Shown here piece by piece: positions 61,842 to 64,000 of a stretch of DNA of 64,000 nt (positions are counted from its first letter, which is position 1; each line of letters begins with the position of its first letter). The notes below the pieces were generated by a model. The model searched no databases. It worked only from the letters and a program-made list of their open reading frames with translations, and was not told the origin of the DNA. The stretch covers positions 1,684,001 through 1,748,000 of the forward strand of contig CP058931.1 in assembly GCA_024760505.1 (NCBI GenBank), written 5' to 3'. The position numbers and the translations under genes were made by a program. Origin of the DNA: Nitrospira sp. (lineage in GTDB: Bacteria; Nitrospirota; Nitrospiria; Nitrospirales; UBA8639).

Positions 61842-61959
61842 TTCGCGGGTGAGATTGACACGGTGAAGACCGCCCACCGAAGGGACAGGCAGCATGGACC
61901 TAAGCCTGATCGACGCTCAAGGTATACATTCAGCGGGCAGACTATAGAGGAGTGCGAAG

Positions 61960-62247
61960 ATGTTCGGCTTAGGAGCGATGGAAATTTTGATCATCCTCGT
62001 CATCGCGTTCCTGCTCTTTGGTCCTAAGGAATTACCGGAAATCGGCAAGCAGGTCGGGAGAGCGGTCAAAGGGTTTAAGGAAACAACGGAAGATCTTCGG
62101 CAATCGGTTGAGCCGGAGATCAATATGATTACGCAGGAATTCAAATCTGTCGAACAAGATTTGGAATCCTCAATCAAAGAAGCCGAAGCAGAGATCAAAG
62201 GGGCGACAGAACAAGCCACCGAGTCCGGTGGATCCAAAATGGGGTAG
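61960..62247 (+). CDS. Twin-arginine translocase TatA/TatB-type protein
   Basis: 95 residues. Membrane helix GAMEILIILVIAFLLFGPKE, hinge LPEIGKQVGRAVKGFKETTE, then a longer acidic helix (EPEINMITQEFKSVEQDLES). The Glu at position 8 and the longer amphipathic region lean towards TatB, but FGPKELPEIGKQ is equally TatA-like. Paired with the gene at 61530. Confidence 0.88.
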   Translation: MFGLGAMEILIILVIAFLLFGPKELPEIGKQVGRAVKGFKETTEDLRQSVEPEINMITQEFKSVEQDLESSIKEAEAEIKGATEQATESGGSKMG

Positions 62248-62729
62248 CCAGGGGAGGTGCGACTCCGTGAGGACGTTGACTGCTGGATCGTTTCGTTGAC
62301 ACCCAAGCCTTCTTTCGATTTTTAAAATTTATCTGTCATCACGAAATCCTTCCGGACGGTCATCAGACTGTTCATTGTGCGCACTGCAGGCGGATCTACG
62401 GTTATCTTTTGTCGTGTGGTTTTTGCAACTATCGTAGCATTCAAGCGATAGGGCAATGTACCAAAATCATCGAGAAAGTTAGTGAAAATACATTACTTTT
62501 TAATGATTTACGACAAAGAATGGGACTTGGCATCTAAATGGCAAACAATAATAGATCGGAAGAGTCGTAGAACAGGTAACCATTGGTTTATAGGAAACAT
62601 GTTAGGGCTTGAGACGGCAAGAATCACGCAGTCAAGAAGGAAGCGGATGAGAGAGACCAGCAGCTTTGAAAGGGGTACAGAGCGTTGGATCTTGAATCCA
62701 GAGGGCTATTCACCAACAGGAGGAGTGCA
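62248..62729. other. Intergenic gap before the porin
   Basis: About 480 bp. An open frame at 62482-62733 (83 codons, basic, ending over the next start) has no Shine-Dalgarno and no protein-like pattern; I regard it as accidental. The region should hold the promoter of the porin gene. AGGAGG sits just before ATG 62730. Confidence 0.5.
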
Positions 62730-64000
62730 ATGAGGACTTTTTACCGATCCTTTACCAGGTTGACAGCAGCGGCTTTGATTGTCGCCATGTCGGCAGCACC
62801 AGTGTTGGCCGCCAAGACCACTCCGGCGACCGACAAAGACACCAATGTGCCGGCAGTGCCACGGGCCATTCCCGATTTAGTGCCCTACCACAAGTTTGAC
62901 CCACCAAAAGGGGTGTTTGACGCCAGCAAGTTAACGATTTCCGGCGACATGCGTGTCCGGCCTGAGTTCCGGACGAATGGGAATTTTAGCAACAACGGGG
63001 ATTCCAATTCCTTTTTCACGCAGCAACTCATCCGGTTAGGATTTAATTACGATCTTTCCCCGGATGTCGTGTTTTTTGTGCAGCCACAGGTTTCGAATAA
63101 CTTTGGTGCGATGCCCAACCCAAATAATGTGAGTGGGGCAGGGAATCCCAATAGCACCGATGCGACCCTGTTCCTTCGTCAAGGGTTCATGTTGGTCCGG
63201 AACTTCTTGATGCCGGATTTGACCTTGAAAGCTGGGCGACAACTCATGGTCTGGGGAAATCACCGCATATTCGGACACTTTGACTGGAACAATGTCGGTT
63301 TCTCCTTCGATGGTATAACGATGCGATACAACCATGCCACCGTGCCGGTGGAATTGGGCTGGTTGCGCGTGGCGGAAGGCAATTGTGTACAAAATGCAGG
63401 CGGATGTACAACTGGGAAGGCCAGTAAGGGTGACGGCGACATTCTGTTCTTACGTCTCCCGATGAAGTTCGGGTCTGTCGCAATTGAACCCGCCTATATC
63501 TATGAAGACGGTGGTGCAACCACTGGCGCCGGTTCACCTGGATTCGGTACCGGTGGACAGCAATCTAATCAGGAACGAAGCACTGTCGGTGGCCGTGTCG
63601 CGTTCAAGCAGGGAATGTTCGATCTCACGGGAGAAGGCTATTGGCAATTTGGAGAAATCGGGCCTGTCGGGGGAGCGAGTGAGACTCGCATCAATGCGTT
63701 GGCCGGACATCTGGACGGTGGTGTGACCTTGCCGGTTCCAATGCAGCCCCGTATCGGTGCGGAAATCAACTACGCCACGGGTAGCAGCAATAAGGATGGC
63801 GGCCATACATTCAGCCAATTGTTCCCGACGAACCACATCCACTTCGGGTACATGGACTTGATGTCCTGGCAGAATATGTTGACTTATGGCGGAAACTTGC
63901 AACTGCGTCCGACGCCGGAAAGCCACTTCGAAATTGCCGGGCATATCATGCGGTTGGCAAACAAGAGGGACAACTGGTATACGGCTTCTCAGGCCACCTT
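62730..64000 (+). CDS. Alginate-export-like outer-membrane porin (3' truncated by window)
   Basis: Open from ATG 62730 (AGGAGGAGTGCA upstream) to the window end, 423 codons so far. Signal peptide TRLTAAALIVAMSAAPVLAA; then PHKFDPP-like linker and beta-strand series starting LTISGDMRVRPEFRTNGNF and QLIRLGFNYDLSPDVVFFVQ. Next are KAGRQLMVWGNHRIFGHFDW, GVSFDG-type strand FSFDGITMRYNHATV, and PRIGAEINYATGSSNKDGGH. The RQxxxWGxxRxxG segment is typical of alginate-export (AlgE-like) porins, common in Nitrospira. The substrate is unknown. Confidence 0.8.
   Translation, partial: MRTFYRSFTRLTAAALIVAMSAAPVLAAKTTPATDKDTNVPAVPRAIPDLVPYHKFDPPKGVFDASKLTISGDMRVRPEFRTNGNFSNNGDSNSFFTQQLIRLGFNYDLSPDVVFFVQPQVSNNFGAMPNPNNVSGAGNPNSTDATLFLRQGFMLVRNFLMPDLTLKAGRQLMVWGNHRIFGHFDWNNVGFSFDGITMRYNHATVPVELGWLRVAEGNCVQNAGGCTTGKASKGDGDILFLRLPMKFGSVAIEPAYIYEDGGATTGAGSPGFGTGGQQSNQERSTVGGRVAFKQGMFDLTGEGYWQFGEIGPVGGASETRINALAGHLDGGVTLPVPMQPRIGAEINYATGSSNKDGGHTFSQLFPTNHIHFGYMDLMSWQNMLTYGGNLQLRPTPESHFEIAGHIMRLANKRDNWYTASQAT

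Noticed and set aside
62482..62733. 83-codon + strand frame before the terminal porin
   Set aside because: No ribosome-binding site; its end covers the porin Shine-Dalgarno and start; composition not typical of a protein here.

Overview
The window is a stretch of Gram-negative bacterial chromosome of roughly 50 % G+C (judged by eye). Three lines point to a Nitrospira-type member of the Nitrospirota: the lptC-lptA-lptB-rpoN-rapZ and pilMNOP-aroC-aroB blocks, two adjacent TatA-type genes followed by an alginate-export-like porin, and several periplasmic redox and lipoprotein genes of the kind common in that phylum. The moderate G+C would suit the marine or alkaliphilic lineage. This assignment is inference; no rRNA or tRNA gene is present to confirm it.

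Layout. (1) 1-19.2 kb is dense core genome on the + strand: rpsK-rpsD-rpoA-rplQ, LPS export genes lptC/lptA/lptB, sigma-54, rapZ, type IV pilus pilMNOP (no pilQ follows), aroC, aroB, a GAF-GAF-ANTAR regulator, nadE and glnD. Between the ANTAR gene and nadE there is a sigma-70 promoter, two small stem-loops that each carry an A1/G4 hexaloop, and an intrinsic terminator that overlaps the second stem-loop. This is the layout expected for ANTAR antitermination, here apparently controlling NAD synthetase and possibly the downstream PII uridylyltransferase. It is the most striking signal in the window. (2) 19.2-36.4 kb is mostly - strand, gene-poorer and iron-related. It holds fur, at least four Fur-box-like sites, two divergent peroxiredoxin-like proteins, a dihaem peroxidase-type cytochrome c, an operon of lipoprotein / covalently flavinylated FMN-binding protein / multi-TM protein, a porin, a very small Com-like zinc finger and the FMN transferase ApbE that would flavinylate the FMN protein. 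Together these look like an iron-regulated extracytoplasmic flavin electron-transfer module. (3) 36.4-41.1 kb carries housekeeping and hypothetical genes. (4) 41.4-49 kb is accessory: an AT-rich OLD-family nuclease, then a decayed tandem segmental duplication. Its unit is the 3' end of an S15/CocE hydrolase, a TIGR02684-type antitoxin, a ~188-bp structured repeat and a spacer; the intact hydrolase stands at the right end. Four copies of the ~188-bp repeat are dispersed over 39.9-49 kb, and their hairpin differs between copies by compensating changes. (5) 49-64 kb returns to ordinary genes: a DUF457 membrane hydrolase, a CDF transporter, a GHKL ATPase of unknown role, a secreted EEP nuclease, fhs, a hemerythrin, uvrB, a large methyltransferase, two tatA-like genes and a porin truncated by the window end.

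No rRNA, tRNA, CRISPR array, transposase or integrase was recognised. Start codons were moved downstream from the longest reading frame where a Shine-Dalgarno sequence, overlap or signal peptide supported it.
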